Assembly: GCA_002305755.1 (NCBI GenBank)
Contig: DBQV01000009.1
Location: forward strand, 1-38,508
Length of the DNA stretch: 38,508 nucleotides
Source: Christensenella sp. UBA1385
Lineage (GTDB): Bacteria; Bacillota; Clostridia; Christensenellales; Aristaeellaceae
Direction of reading: 5' to 3'
The notes under the pieces were generated by a model. That model did no database searches, was not told the origin of the DNA, and worked only from the letters and a program-made list of their open reading frames with translations. This document shows positions 24,884 to 33,414 of this stretch, piece after piece (position 1 is the stretch's first letter; each line of letters begins with the position of its first letter). The translations under genes were made by a program, and so were the position numbers.

Positions 24884-24912
24884 ATTATACAGGAATTTTA
24901 CAGCGCTGACCA
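24884..24912 (-). promoter_or_regulatory. Promoter of the binding protein-galK operon
   Basis: TATAAT (24884-24889) and TGGTCA (24907-24912) on the minus strand are 17 bp apart, 31 nt upstream of the TTG start. Confidence 0.55.
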
Positions 24913-24919
24913 TAGCCGC

Positions 24920-25684
24920 TCACAGCGCGAGGCGGATGAGCCACAGCAGCAGGAGGTGGCCGGGATACATGGCGTAACCGAGCCACTTGGGCACGCGGAT
25001 GCCGCTGGAGGTCTTCACGATCATGAAAGGCAGGCTGAGCAGCGCCAGCCCCTGCAGCCGCAAGAAGGAGGACAGCAGTGAAACCAGGGGCCGCAGCGGT
25101 GACAGCGCGTCCGTCTCGGGCAGGAGCGGCAGGCCGAAAAGCTGCCGGATCTCGCCGGAGCCTGAGCCCCAATACAGGCAGAAGGCCACCATCAGCGCGC
25201 TGAGCCCGCCCCGTGAACCACGCGCCAGATACATCAGGATGATCAGCAGCACGCCGCGCCAGCCGTAGTCCATCTGCTGAAGCGCGGCGGCGGCCAGGCA
25301 CAGCAGCGGTGCCCAGACGCGCGAGCCGTACCGATCCTTTTCCATTCCCCAGATCGACAGCAGGCCCAGCAGCAGCGTGGCCATCACGTTCCACTGCATG
25401 GCGGTATGGTTCAGCGCCAGCATGTAAAAGGGCTGCGCTGCCAGGCCGCCAAGCAGGAGGCGCAGCGCGTACTTGGGCATGCTGGCGGTGCGCTGGCTTC
25501 CCGTCACGATGCCGAAGCAGAACAGCGGGAAGGCGATGCGGCCGATGACGCGCAGCTCGGTCACCCCAGGGAAAAAGATGGCCCCCACATGGTCGATCAC
25601 CATGGTCACCATGGCCACCGTCTTGATCAGCCCCGAATCCGCGTTCAGCCCCTCGGAAAAGCCCCTTGGCGCGGTCTGTTCCAT
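24920..25684 (-). CDS. TraX-family multipass membrane protein
   Basis: The 254-residue protein has about seven or eight hydrophobic helices and the TraX family pattern: LIKTVAMVTMVIDHVGAIFFP at the N-terminus, GRIAFPLFCFGIVTG, LNHTAMQWNVMATLLLGLL and the C-terminal YAMYPGHLLLLWLIR. The original TraX acetylates F-pilin, but chromosomal homologues are widespread in Firmicutes without conjugation genes and are thought to be membrane acyltransferases of unknown substrate. I choose ATG at 25684, with GAGGTG 6 nt upstream; a GTG three codons earlier overlaps that site. No conjugation gene is nearby. Confidence 0.82.
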   Translation of the reverse strand: MEQTAPRGFSEGLNADSGLIKTVAMVTMVIDHVGAIFFPGVTELRVIGRIAFPLFCFGIVTGSQRTASMPKYALRLLLGGLAAQPFYMLALNHTAMQWNVMATLLLGLLSIWGMEKDRYGSRVWAPLLCLAAAALQQMDYGWRGVLLIILMYLARGSRGGLSALMVAFCLYWGSGSGEIRQLFGLPLLPETDALSPLRPLVSLLSSFLRLQGLALLSLPFMIVKTSSGIRVPKWLGYAMYPGHLLLLWLIRLAL

Positions 25685-25753
25685 TGTCTTCACCTCGTTG
25701 GGCAGTATAGCCCCGGCCCGCGCGGTTCCGCAAGCCTTGATTCGGTGTTTTGC

Positions 25754-25782
25754 TTTACCGTCTGCGTCAAATGTGGTATCTT
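25754..25782 (+). promoter_or_regulatory. Promoter of the thrE-led operon
   Basis: TTTACC (25754-25759) and TATCTT (25777-25782) are 17 bp apart, 25 nt before the TTG start of the first exporter subunit. Confidence 0.45.
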
Positions 25783-25807
25783 AACATGCTGAAAGGAGCG
25801 TGCGGAT

Positions 25808-26548
25808 TTGCAAGCAGAGCTGGCCATTGATGCAGCGGCGCTCGCCGCGCAGACCATTTTGGAATGCAGCGGCGAGATCTACCGGGCCGAGGAAACGGCC
25901 ATCCGCATGTGCGGAGGTTTCGGCCTTCAGAACGCCGAGATCATCTGTTTCCCCACCGGCTTCACCCTGCACGTGAAGATGAAGGACGGCACCAGCCTCA
26001 CGCGCATCAAGCGCGTGCGGGACCGCACCATCCGCCTGCGCGCGCTGGACGAGGTGAACAGCATCTCGCGCCGCTGCTGCGATGGCAGTATGGACGCGCA
26101 GACCGCCCTGCGCGCGCTGGAAGCGCTCAGGAGCGAGCCCTCGCCCCCCAACGCCCTCAAAGCCCTGGTGTTCGCCATCGCGGCGGGCTTCTTTTCGGTG
26201 ATGTTCGGCGGCGGGATCAAAGAGTTCGTGCTGGCCGCCATCGGCGGCGCGCTGGCGCAGGCCGCGGTGCCGCCGCTCACGCGCCTTGGTGTGCCTGTCT
26301 CGCTGATGAGCCTGTTCTGCGCCTTCGCTGCCTCGGTGGCCTCGCTGGGCCTGATGGAAATCGTGGGGGGCAGCCAGGAGGCGGTGATCACCGGCGCCAT
26401 CATGCCGCTGCTGCCGGGCCTGGCCATCACAAACGCCGTGCGCGACACCATGCGCGGCGATCTGGTCAGCGGCATGGCCAGGGCCACCGAGGCACTGCTC
26501 AGCGCCGTGCTGATCGCGGCGGGCGTCGCCTTCGCGCTGATGCTTTGA
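25808..26548 (+). CDS. Threonine/serine exporter, N-terminal (ThrE) subunit
   Basis: The 246-residue protein begins at TTG with AAAGGAG upstream. The cytoplasmic N-terminal part (about 1-115, with ECSGEIYRAEETAIRMCGGFG and HVKMKDGTSLTRIKRV) is the PF06738 signature, followed by about five transmembrane helices ending near residue 246, including AVITGAIMPLLPGLAITNAVRD. Members export L-threonine and L-serine. Here the transporter is split: the second half is the next gene, 13 nt downstream, as is usual in Firmicutes. Confidence 0.88.
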   Translation: MQAELAIDAAALAAQTILECSGEIYRAEETAIRMCGGFGLQNAEIICFPTGFTLHVKMKDGTSLTRIKRVRDRTIRLRALDEVNSISRRCCDGSMDAQTALRALEALRSEPSPPNALKALVFAIAAGFFSVMFGGGIKEFVLAAIGGALAQAAVPPLTRLGVPVSLMSLFCAFAASVASLGLMEIVGGSQEAVITGAIMPLLPGLAITNAVRDTMRGDLVSGMARATEALLSAVLIAAGVAFALML

Positions 26549-26561
26549 AGAGGAAGATGAT

Positions 26562-27002
26562 ATGAACGTGCTGATCCAGTGCCTCGCCGCCCTCTTCGCC
26601 TCCGCCGCCTTCGGCTGGCTGCTGGCGCAGCCGAAGCAGACCATGCTCTACACCTCCCTGATCGGCCTGAACGGCTATGTGATCTTCCTTCTGATGGGGC
26701 AGACCGCCATGGCTTACTTTATTTCCTCGCTGGTGGTGGGCCTGCTGTGCGAGCTGACCGCGCGCGTGCTGCGCATGGCCACCACGCTGTTTCTGGTCAG
26801 CGCCATCATCCCGCTGGTGCCCGGCCTTGGCCTCTACCGCACCATGATGTACCTGGCGCAGGAGAATTTCTCCATGGCGGTGACCACCGGGGTGGACACC
26901 CTGACGGGCATCGGGGCCATCGCTCTCTCGCTCACCATCGCCACGGCGATCTTCTCAAGGATCCGCATCAACGTGAGGCCGGACGCCTCGCCCGCTGATT
27001 AA
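26562..27002 (+). CDS. Threonine/serine exporter, C-terminal (ThrE_2) subunit
   Basis: The 146-residue, four- or five-helix membrane protein (PF12821 type) contains ASAAFGWLLAQPK and the characteristic VSAIIPLVPGLGLYRTMMYLAQ. It partners with the preceding subunit; the IMPLLPGL and IIPLVPGLG segments of the two proteins look like matching repeats of one exporter. GAGGAAGATGAT stands before the ATG. A cytoplasmic tail of about 12 residues ends the protein. Confidence 0.87.
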   Translation: MNVLIQCLAALFASAAFGWLLAQPKQTMLYTSLIGLNGYVIFLLMGQTAMAYFISSLVVGLLCELTARVLRMATTLFLVSAIIPLVPGLGLYRTMMYLAQENFSMAVTTGVDTLTGIGAIALSLTIATAIFSRIRINVRPDASPAD

Positions 27003-27020
27003 CTGAAAGGATAAGCCCCC

Positions 27021-27779
27021 ATGCATTTACTCATCTCCAACGACGACGGCGTGTTCGCCCCCGGCATCCGCATTCTGGCCGCGGCCGCTGTCCGGCGCGG
27101 ACACAGGGTCACGGTCTCCGCTCCGGCCACCCAGCAAAGCGCCATGAGCCATCGGCTGACGATCAATCAGCCCATGATGGCCAAGCCCTTCGCACTGGAC
27201 GGCGCGCGGGCCTACGCCGTGGAAGGCAGCCCGGTGGACTGCGTGCGTCTGGGCCGGTATCTGGCCGAGAACGAGCCGATCGACTTCTGTCTCTCCGGCA
27301 TCAACGACGGCACCAATCTGGGCACCGCGCTGTACTATTCCGGCACCGCCGCCGCAGCACGCGAGGCCGCCATGCTGAACATCCCCTCCATGGCCCTTTC
27401 TATCGAGGAGCACGCTTCCGAAGAAATGATCGAGCACCTGGCCACCTTCGCGCTCGACCTGCTGCCTTACTTTGAGCAGCGGACCATGCCGAGGCTGACC
27501 TTCCTCAACATCAACGCCCCGGCCATCCCGCCGGAGCAGCTGAAGGGCGCGCGGCTCTGCCCCGCCTCCGACAGCTTTTACATGGACAGCTATGTGCAGC
27601 GCAGCAACCCCCGCGGCGTCCCCTATTTCTGGATCGGCGTGGGCGCGGAAACCGAGCCCGTGAAGCCCGGCACGGATGTGGACCTGTGCGGCCGGGGCTA
27701 TATCACCTGCACCTTTGTGGGTGGCTTTCTGGATAACAACCACCTGTTTGAAGGCATGCTGAGCACAAGAGAGGACTAA
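27021..27779 (+). CDS. surE: 5'-nucleotidase SurE
   Basis: The 252-residue metal-dependent nucleoside 5'-monophosphate phosphatase has its N-terminal metal site LLISNDDGVFAPGI (Asp8, Asp9), SGINDGTNLGTALYYSGTAAAAREA in the middle (Asn/Ser active-site loop), and the domain-swap region near the C-terminus. SurE dephosphorylates nucleotides and some short polyphosphates, often in stationary phase. AAAGG lies upstream. It is followed after 4 nt by the MurR/RpiR regulator, so they share a transcript. Its product nucleosides could feed the phosphorylases encoded elsewhere in the window. Confidence 0.92.
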   Translation: MHLLISNDDGVFAPGIRILAAAAVRRGHRVTVSAPATQQSAMSHRLTINQPMMAKPFALDGARAYAVEGSPVDCVRLGRYLAENEPIDFCLSGINDGTNLGTALYYSGTAAAAREAAMLNIPSMALSIEEHASEEMIEHLATFALDLLPYFEQRTMPRLTFLNINAPAIPPEQLKGARLCPASDSFYMDSYVQRSNPRGVPYFWIGVGAETEPVKPGTDVDLCGRGYITCTFVGGFLDNNHLFEGMLSTRED

Positions 27780-27783
27780 GACC

Positions 27784-28644
27784 ATGGAAGAATACCAGCC
27801 CATCATGAACCAGCTCAATCTCTCTGGCAAGCGGCTGAGCAAGGGGCACCGAAAGATCGCGGCCTTCATAGAGGAAAACTATGACAGGGTCGTCTTCATG
27901 ACCGCGGCGCGCCTGGGCGAGGTGGTGTCCATCTCGGAAAGCACCGTGGTACGCTTCGCCAACGCCTGCGGCTATGAGGGCTATCCCCAGATGCAGCGCG
28001 CGCTGAAGGAGATCGTGCGCCACCGGCTGACCAGCGCGCAGCGGCTCGCCATTTCCAACGAGCTGCCGCAGGACGAGCTGCCTGTCGAGGTGCTGAAGAC
28101 AGACATGCAGAACATCCGCGCCACCATCGATCAGCTGGACAGGCAGGTATTCAACCAGGTGGTGGAGGAAATCTCCGGGGCGAACACCATCTACATCCTG
28201 GGCCTGCGCGCGGCCGCCCCGCTGAGCGAATTCTTAGGCTACTACCTGCGCTACATCTTCGACGATGTGCGCGTAATCTCCAGCACCGTCAACGACACCT
28301 TTGAAAACATCGCCCGCATCAAGCCCGGCGACGTGATGATCGCCATCTCCTTCCCGCGCTATTCCAACCGCACGCTGGAATGCATGCAGTTCGCAAGGTC
28401 GCGCGATGTGAAGGTGATCGGGCTGACGGACGGCTCGCTCAGCCCCCTGCACGAAGTGGCCAGCCTGTGCCTGGATGCCCGGACGGATATGGCCTCCTTT
28501 GCCGATTCCCTGGCCGCGCCCATGTCGCTCATCAACGCGCTGATCGCGGCCCTGGGCAGCCGCAAGCGCGAGACCCTGAGCAAGAACTTCGCCCAGATGG
28601 AATCCGTCTGGGATGCGTACCGCGTGTATGCCCACAAATCCTGA
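27784..28644 (+). CDS. MurR/RpiR-family transcriptional regulator
   Basis: The 286-residue protein has an N-terminal HTH_6 domain (about 1-77: LGEVVSISESTVVRFANACGYEGYPQMQRALKEIV) and a C-terminal SIS sugar-phosphate-binding domain (about 120-250: NTIYILGLRAAAPLSEFLGYYL; DVMIAISFPRYSNRTLECM). Members respond to phosphosugars such as MurNAc-6-P, ribose-5-P or GlcN-6-P. No sugar pathway is adjacent, so its targets are unclear; anmK, which makes MurNAc-6-P, is the only visible candidate partner and lies 18 kb away. It overlaps the next gene by 17 nt. Confidence 0.9.
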   Translation: MEEYQPIMNQLNLSGKRLSKGHRKIAAFIEENYDRVVFMTAARLGEVVSISESTVVRFANACGYEGYPQMQRALKEIVRHRLTSAQRLAISNELPQDELPVEVLKTDMQNIRATIDQLDRQVFNQVVEEISGANTIYILGLRAAAPLSEFLGYYLRYIFDDVRVISSTVNDTFENIARIKPGDVMIAISFPRYSNRTLECMQFARSRDVKVIGLTDGSLSPLHEVASLCLDARTDMASFADSLAAPMSLINALIAALGSRKRETLSKNFAQMESVWDAYRVYAHKS

Positions 28645-29884
28645 TCGGGTGCTCATCATCGGCGGCGGCCCCGCCGGCATGGCGGCCGCCCTTTTCGCAC
28701 TGCGGCAAGGCGCGGACGTGCTGCTGCTGGAACGCAATGAGAAGCTGGGCAAAAAGCTATATATCACCGGCAAGGGACGCTGCAACGTGACCAATGCCGC
28801 GTCGGGCGAGGAGCTGCTGGACAGCTACCCCCGCAACAGACGTTTTTTATACGCGGCGCTGCGGTTTCTGCCGCCCGAGGGCCTGCGTGAGGTGCTGCGC
28901 GGGCTGAACTGTGATACCATAGTTGAGCGCGGCGGCAGGGTGTTCCCCGTCTCGCAGAAGGCCTCCGACGTGACGCGCGCGCTCACCCGCGGCCTGTCGG
29001 GGGCAGAGGTTCGTCTCGGCGTGCGGGTGAAGGCGGTCTCAAAGACGCCCGGAGGCGGCTTTTCCGTGCTGACAGAGGGCGGAGAAAGCCTTCAGGCGCG
29101 CAGCGTGATCATCGCCACCGGCGGTCTCAGCTACCCCGTGACCGGCTCGACCGGCGACGGCTACGCGCTGGCACGGACGCTGGGCCACAGCGTGACCGAT
29201 ACTTTTCCGAGCCTCGTTCCCTATGAAACGGCGGACGATTGGTCGCGCCCGCTCACGGGCCTCTCGCTCAAAAACGTGGTGCTGGAAGCGGCGCGCGGCA
29301 AAAAAACGCTCTTTTCCCAGCAGGGGGAGATGCTGTTCACCCATTTCGGCATCTCCGGCCCGCTCGTGCTCAGTTTGAGCAGCCACCTGGCGGGGCTGGA
29401 TGCCGGCGCGGTCGATTGCTTCATCGACCTCAAGCCCGCCGTAACGGCCGAGCAGCTGGACCTGCGGCTGTCCGGCATGCTGCGCGAGGACGGCCGAAAG
29501 CAGCTTTCGGGCCTGCTGCCCCAGCTGATGCCCTCCTCCCTTGCCGCGGTCTTCCCGGCGGTCTGCCGGGTGGATGGCACCAGGCAGGCCAGCCAGGTGA
29601 GCGCCGCGGAACGCAGGCGCATGACCGCCTGCCTCAAGCATCTGCCGCTGCGTCTGACCGGCCCCCGCCCCTTCAGCGAGGCCGTGATCACCAGGGGCGG
29701 CGTACAGGTGAAGGAAGTCGATCCCTCCACCATGCAGTCCAAGCTGGTGCCGGGCCTGTATTTCGCGGGCGAGGTGCTGGATGTGGACGGCTACACGGGC
29801 GGCTTCAACCTGCAGGCCGCCTTCGCCACCGGCGCTCTGGCAGGGCGCAGCGCCGCGGGCGGCCCCGGGCAGACCATGGAATGA
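28628..29884 (+). CDS. HI0933-family NAD(P)/FAD-dependent oxidoreductase (BaiN-like flavoprotein)
   Basis: I choose the ATG at 28628 (MPTNPDRVLIIGGGPAGMA), giving 418 residues and a normal family N-terminus; an upstream in-frame GTG exists. The FAD-binding GGGPAGMAAALFALRQGADVLLLE leads into the family-specific GKKLYITGKGRCNVTNA. Further on are VIIATGGLSYPVTGSTGDGYALA, LFTHFGISGPLVLSLS, and the C-terminal FAGEVLDVDGYTGGFNLQAAFATG that closes the FAD site. Substrates are mostly unknown; one clostridial member is the bile-acid enzyme BaiN, but assignment of that role is not justified here. It overlaps the regulator by 17 nt and has no clear ribosome site, so coupled translation is likely. Confidence 0.87.
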   Translation: MPTNPDRVLIIGGGPAGMAAALFALRQGADVLLLERNEKLGKKLYITGKGRCNVTNAASGEELLDSYPRNRRFLYAALRFLPPEGLREVLRGLNCDTIVERGGRVFPVSQKASDVTRALTRGLSGAEVRLGVRVKAVSKTPGGGFSVLTEGGESLQARSVIIATGGLSYPVTGSTGDGYALARTLGHSVTDTFPSLVPYETADDWSRPLTGLSLKNVVLEAARGKKTLFSQQGEMLFTHFGISGPLVLSLSSHLAGLDAGAVDCFIDLKPAVTAEQLDLRLSGMLREDGRKQLSGLLPQLMPSSLAAVFPAVCRVDGTRQASQVSAAERRRMTACLKHLPLRLTGPRPFSEAVITRGGVQVKEVDPSTMQSKLVPGLYFAGEVLDVDGYTGGFNLQAAFATGALAGRSAAGGPGQTME

Positions 29885-29908
29885 CATCATTGGAGACAGC
29901 GATATACC

Positions 29909-30847
29909 GTGTATTACATCGTAATCGATTTGGAATGGAACCAGCCCCTCAGCCATCAGAGCAGCGCCTTCCGCAAGGTGGGCGATCGGCTGATGTTTGA
30001 GATGATACAGATCGGGGCTGTCAAGCTGGACGAAAACAGGCGCATGACAGGCAGCTTCAGCCGCCTGATCACGCCGCAGCACTACCTGAAGCTGCACCCG
30101 CGCATCCGCCGCATCACCGGCATCACGCAGGAAGACCTGGCCGACGCCCCCACCTTTCAGGAGGCGCTGGAGCAGTTCGTCCGCTGGTGCGGCGAGGACG
30201 CCGTGCTGCTCACCTGGGGCGGGGACGACATCTCCGTCTTCCAGCAGAACCTGGATTTCTACCGGCTGGAAAAGAGCCTGCCCCCCTTCTACGATCTGCA
30301 GAGCCTCTACTGCGCGGTCAACGAGGGCGGAAAGGACAGAAAGGGCCTCTCCGCCGCGCTGGGCTTTTACGGCATCGAGGCCAGCGACGAGCACCCTTTT
30401 CACAACGCGGTGGACGACGCCTATTACACGGCCCTGGTGTTTCAGCGTTTCCCCGATGCCAAGGCCATCTTCAACCACCCGGAGAAGGCCCGCGCGCTGG
30501 GCAAGGCGCGCGGCAAACGGGAGACCGGCGATGAGAAGGCTTTCAAGAGTGAACAGGGCTACTACATGAGCAGCTTCGGCCGCCTCATCCCCTGCCCCGT
30601 CTGCGGCAAAAAGGGTCGTGTGAGCGAGGGCTATGTGCTGCAGAAGGGCATTCGAACCGCGCTGGCGGACTGCCCCGACCACGGGCTGATGTACGCCCAG
30701 GTGGTCTTTGAGCCAAACGATCAGCAGCAGCTGGTCGCCAGACGCAGGATTTTTCTTTCCGAAGAACAGAACCCGGCCTATGTGATCACCAAGCACCTGC
30801 AGTGGAAGCAGAAGGCTTCAGCCCAGAAAAAGGGGGTAAAGACATGA
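29909..30847 (+). CDS. DnaQ-like (DEDDh) 3'-5' exonuclease with C-terminal Cys/His cluster
   Basis: The 312-residue protein begins at GTG. The exonuclease fold (about 1-180) shows Exo I VIDLEWNQP (Asp7, Glu9), a middle TWGGDDISVFQQNL (Exo II Asp region), and Exo III HNAVDDAYYTAL (His and Asp of DEDDh), as in KapD/sporulation-inhibitor type nucleases. A further ~120 residues carry CPVC (Cys229, Cys232) and CPDH (Cys255, His258), a plausible zinc-ribbon-like site. Substrate is probably RNA or DNA 3' ends, not known. GGAGA lies 13 nt upstream. Its stop overlaps the next gene's ATG as ATGA. Confidence 0.82.
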   Translation: MYYIVIDLEWNQPLSHQSSAFRKVGDRLMFEMIQIGAVKLDENRRMTGSFSRLITPQHYLKLHPRIRRITGITQEDLADAPTFQEALEQFVRWCGEDAVLLTWGGDDISVFQQNLDFYRLEKSLPPFYDLQSLYCAVNEGGKDRKGLSAALGFYGIEASDEHPFHNAVDDAYYTALVFQRFPDAKAIFNHPEKARALGKARGKRETGDEKAFKSEQGYYMSSFGRLIPCPVCGKKGRVSEGYVLQKGIRTALADCPDHGLMYAQVVFEPNDQQQLVARRRIFLSEEQNPAYVITKHLQWKQKASAQKKGVKT

Positions 30848-32523
30848 CCTACACCATCAGCGTTGCGGACAGGAGCTATACCTTCGACCGTCCTGTCGCC
30901 GTTGCGGACGCGCTGAAGGCCCTGCTGCCCGAGCTGGACCCGCTCGACATGATGGGCGCCTTCCTCTCCAGCCGCGTGCTGGAGCTGACCGACGTGATCG
31001 ATCAGGATTGCGATCTGCGCCCCATCACCTATCAGGATGAGGAGGGCCGCCGCATCTATGAGCGTTCTCTGCGTTTCGTCTTCCTGCTGGCGGCGGGCCG
31101 GTGCTTCCCCGGCGAGGACCTCATGATCGAGCATTCCATCGGCCAGGGTCTCTACGTGCATTTTGAGAACCGCCGGCTGACGCAGGCGGACGTGGATGCC
31201 ATTGAGGAGGAGATGCGCCACATCGTTTCGATGGCCCTGCCCTTCAAGCGCCGCCGCTGGACGCGCGAAAAGGCCATCGATTACTTCCGCATGAAGGGCG
31301 GGGAAGACAAGGCCAGGCTGCTGTCCTACCGGCCTTACACCTATTTTGACGTGTATGAGCTGGACGGCGAATATGAATATTTCTACGGCGCGATGCTGCC
31401 CAGCACCGCCTACACCCCCGTCTTTTCGCTGCGCCTGTACGCGCCCGGGCTGATCACCACGCTGCCTTCCAGGGCGGATCCCAAGCGGCCTGCCGGCTTC
31501 CTCAGCCTGCCCAAGCACATGGCGGTGTACCGCGAATCCCACGACTGGTGCAGGATGCTGGGCTGCGCTACAGTGGCGCAGCTCAACGGTCTGATCGAAA
31601 AGGGCGGCATGCGCGAGCTGATCCGCGTCAATGAGGCGCTGCACGACAAGACGCTCTCCGAGATCGCGCAGGACATCGTCAACCGCGGCGCGCGCGCCGT
31701 ATTCATCGCAGGGCCTTCCTCCAGCGGCAAGACCACCTTTGCCAACCGCCTCAGCATTCACCTGAGGGTCAACCGCCTGCGCCCTGTGATCATCTCGATG
31801 GATGACTTCTACATCGACCGGGACAAGATCCCGCTGGAAGAAGACGGCCGGCCGGACCTGGAGGCCCTGACAGCGCTGGACGTGGAGCTGTTCCGCAGCT
31901 GCATCAGCAGCCTGCTGCGCGGGGAAGAGACCATGATGCCCCGCTTCAACTTTGAGACCAAGAAACGCGAGGAAGCTATGGTGCCGCTGCGCATCGAGCC
32001 GGATCAGCCGCTGATCGTCGAGGGCATCCACGCACTCAACCCGGAGATCTACAAGAGCTTTGACAGGCGGCTCATCTGCCTGGTCTACATCAGCCAGCTG
32101 ACCAGCGTGAACCTGGACTACCACAACCGCATCCGCACGACGGACGCGCGCCTGCTGCGCAGGCTGGTACGGGATATGCAGTTCCGCGGCACCAGGCCGG
32201 AGGACACCCTGGCCATGTGGGACAGCGTGCGCGAAGGCGAGGAAAAATGGATCTTTCCCTATCAGGAGGAGGCGGACATCGTGTTCAACTCCGCCCTGCA
32301 CTATGAGCTGCCCTTCTTCCGCGCCATCGCCTATGACATCCTGCGCGCGGTACCGGAGGACGATCCCAACTTCGTCCGCTGCAACAGGCTGCTGAAGATC
32401 CTGCACTACATGCTGCCGGCCGACCTCAGCATGATGGATGAGATCCCCCCGCTGAGCATCCTGCGCGAGTTCCTGGGCGGCAACACCTTATATCTCCACC
32501 CTGAGAATTACGACGAGGATTGA
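30844..32523 (+). CDS. Nucleoside (uridine) kinase with TGS/ThrRS-like N-terminal half
   Basis: I choose the ATG at 30844 (MTYTISVADRSYTF), with GGGGGTAAAG upstream and ATGA overlap; the product has 559 residues. The N-terminal ~60 residues are TGS-like, the next ~200 resemble the second domain of threonyl-tRNA synthetase. The C-terminal half is a phosphoribulokinase/uridine kinase domain with Walker A GPSSSGKTTF (about 290-299), VIISMDDFYIDRD and LIVEGIHALNPEI. Proteins of this fused architecture are common in Firmicutes and Bacteroidetes and are called nucleoside or uridine kinases by homology. It closes the 25.8-32.5 kb run. Confidence 0.9.
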   Translation: MTYTISVADRSYTFDRPVAVADALKALLPELDPLDMMGAFLSSRVLELTDVIDQDCDLRPITYQDEEGRRIYERSLRFVFLLAAGRCFPGEDLMIEHSIGQGLYVHFENRRLTQADVDAIEEEMRHIVSMALPFKRRRWTREKAIDYFRMKGGEDKARLLSYRPYTYFDVYELDGEYEYFYGAMLPSTAYTPVFSLRLYAPGLITTLPSRADPKRPAGFLSLPKHMAVYRESHDWCRMLGCATVAQLNGLIEKGGMRELIRVNEALHDKTLSEIAQDIVNRGARAVFIAGPSSSGKTTFANRLSIHLRVNRLRPVIISMDDFYIDRDKIPLEEDGRPDLEALTALDVELFRSCISSLLRGEETMMPRFNFETKKREEAMVPLRIEPDQPLIVEGIHALNPEIYKSFDRRLICLVYISQLTSVNLDYHNRIRTTDARLLRRLVRDMQFRGTRPEDTLAMWDSVREGEEKWIFPYQEEADIVFNSALHYELPFFRAIAYDILRAVPEDDPNFVRCNRLLKILHYMLPADLSMMDEIPPLSILREFLGGNTLYLHPENYDED

Positions 32524-32581
32524 CGGCGCAGCAAAGCAGAAAGCCGCGGTTCCCCGAATCATCGAGCTGCCCTGCAAATCA

Positions 32582-32603
32582 AAGGAGGGCCACAGCCCTC
32601 CTT
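32582..32603. terminator. Bidirectional terminator between the kinase and mgtC-like genes
   Basis: AAGGAGGGC (32582-32590) and GCCCTCCTT (32595-32603) are perfect 9-bp arms with a 4-nt loop. On the minus strand the stem runs into TTTGATTT, so it best serves the MgtC-like gene, which ends 36 nt away; it also follows the kinase by 58 nt. Confidence 0.7.
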
Positions 32604-32638
32604 CACGCGGTCGACCCATGCAGCCTTGCGGCGCTTGT

Positions 32639-33370
32639 TTACACGCTTCTGGTGCGTACCGTCTGGATGGAGGGGCACTCGCTGAGCTTGTTCACAATAT
32701 CGGTGTAGTTCAGCCTTCCCGGCAGGCGCAGGGTATAGATATTGGTATACAGACTCCTGGCCTGCACGCTTTCGAGCGTTTCAATATGAAAGTCCACGTC
32801 CAACACTTTCACGCCGGTCTGGGCAAAATAGTCATTGATAAAGCGGAGGGATTCCGCGCGGTTGGTGAACTTGATCTCCACATGCTTCACTGTATTGATG
32901 CGGATGAATCGTCCCAGCAGGTAGAGCACGAGGATAACCAGCAGGGCGATGCCGAAAGCCAGCCAGTAGTAGCCAAAGCCGATCATCAGGCCGAGGCAGG
33001 CCACGTTCCACAGGCCCGCCGCCGTGGTGAGGCCCGAGATCTTCTTCTGGGCGGTAAAGATGGTGCCTGCTCCGAGGAAGCCGATGCCGCTAATCACCTG
33101 GGCAGACATGCGGCCCACCGTGATGCTGACGTCAAATCGTGGATCAACCCCCGTCAGGCTGGTGTGCAGCTGTACGCTCTCCAGCACGGCGATGCTGCAC
33201 GCGCCCAGGCATACCAGCACGTGCGTGCGTAAGCCAGCGGGGCGGTTCTTATACTCACGCTCCACACCGACGATGAAGCCGACCAGCAGCGCGAAAAGCA
33301 CCCTGATCAGCACGTCCGTTTCAGAGACAGCACGGTAAGCAAGAAAATCCAAACGCGGCAGGAAATCCAT
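32639..33370 (-). CDS. MgtC/SapB-family membrane protein
   Basis: The protein is 243 residues from the ATG at 33370, chosen because AAAGG lies 8 nt upstream; two codons upstream another ATG and a GTG overlap that site. Four or five transmembrane helices contain the family blocks VGVEREYKNRPAGLRTHVLVCLGA, SGIGFLGAGTI and GLTTAAGLWNVACLGLM. A soluble ACT-like domain of about 90 residues follows (VKHVEIKFTNRAESLRF...SIQTVRTRSV). MgtC proteins affect magnesium-limited growth and F-ATPase in pathogens, but in commensals their role is mostly unknown. It is transcribed divergently from the ATP-grasp pair. Confidence 0.88.
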   Translation of the reverse strand: MDFLPRLDFLAYRAVSETDVLIRVLFALLVGFIVGVEREYKNRPAGLRTHVLVCLGACSIAVLESVQLHTSLTGVDPRFDVSITVGRMSAQVISGIGFLGAGTIFTAQKKISGLTTAAGLWNVACLGLMIGFGYYWLAFGIALLVILVLYLLGRFIRINTVKHVEIKFTNRAESLRFINDYFAQTGVKVLDVDFHIETLESVQARSLYTNIYTLRLPGRLNYTDIVNKLSECPSIQTVRTRSV

Positions 33371-33396
33371 CGGCATCACCTTTCAGCTATTCACAG

Positions 33397-33414
33397 TGAT
33401 ATGGTATCATATCA
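33397..33414. promoter_or_regulatory. Palindrome between divergent mgtC-like and ATP-grasp genes
   Basis: TGATATG and CATATCA (7-bp arms) flank a GTAT centre in the middle of an 88-bp divergent spacer. It overlaps sequences that resemble -10 boxes on both strands, so it could be an operator for both transcripts. No known regulator motif was recognised. Confidence 0.4.

Noticed and set aside
29039..30796. Minus-strand ORF of 585 codons
   Set aside because: It lies opposite the flavoprotein and exonuclease genes, which have full motif support.
30778..32406. Minus-strand ORF of 542 codons
   Set aside because: Antisense to the nucleoside kinase; composition of a frame shadow.
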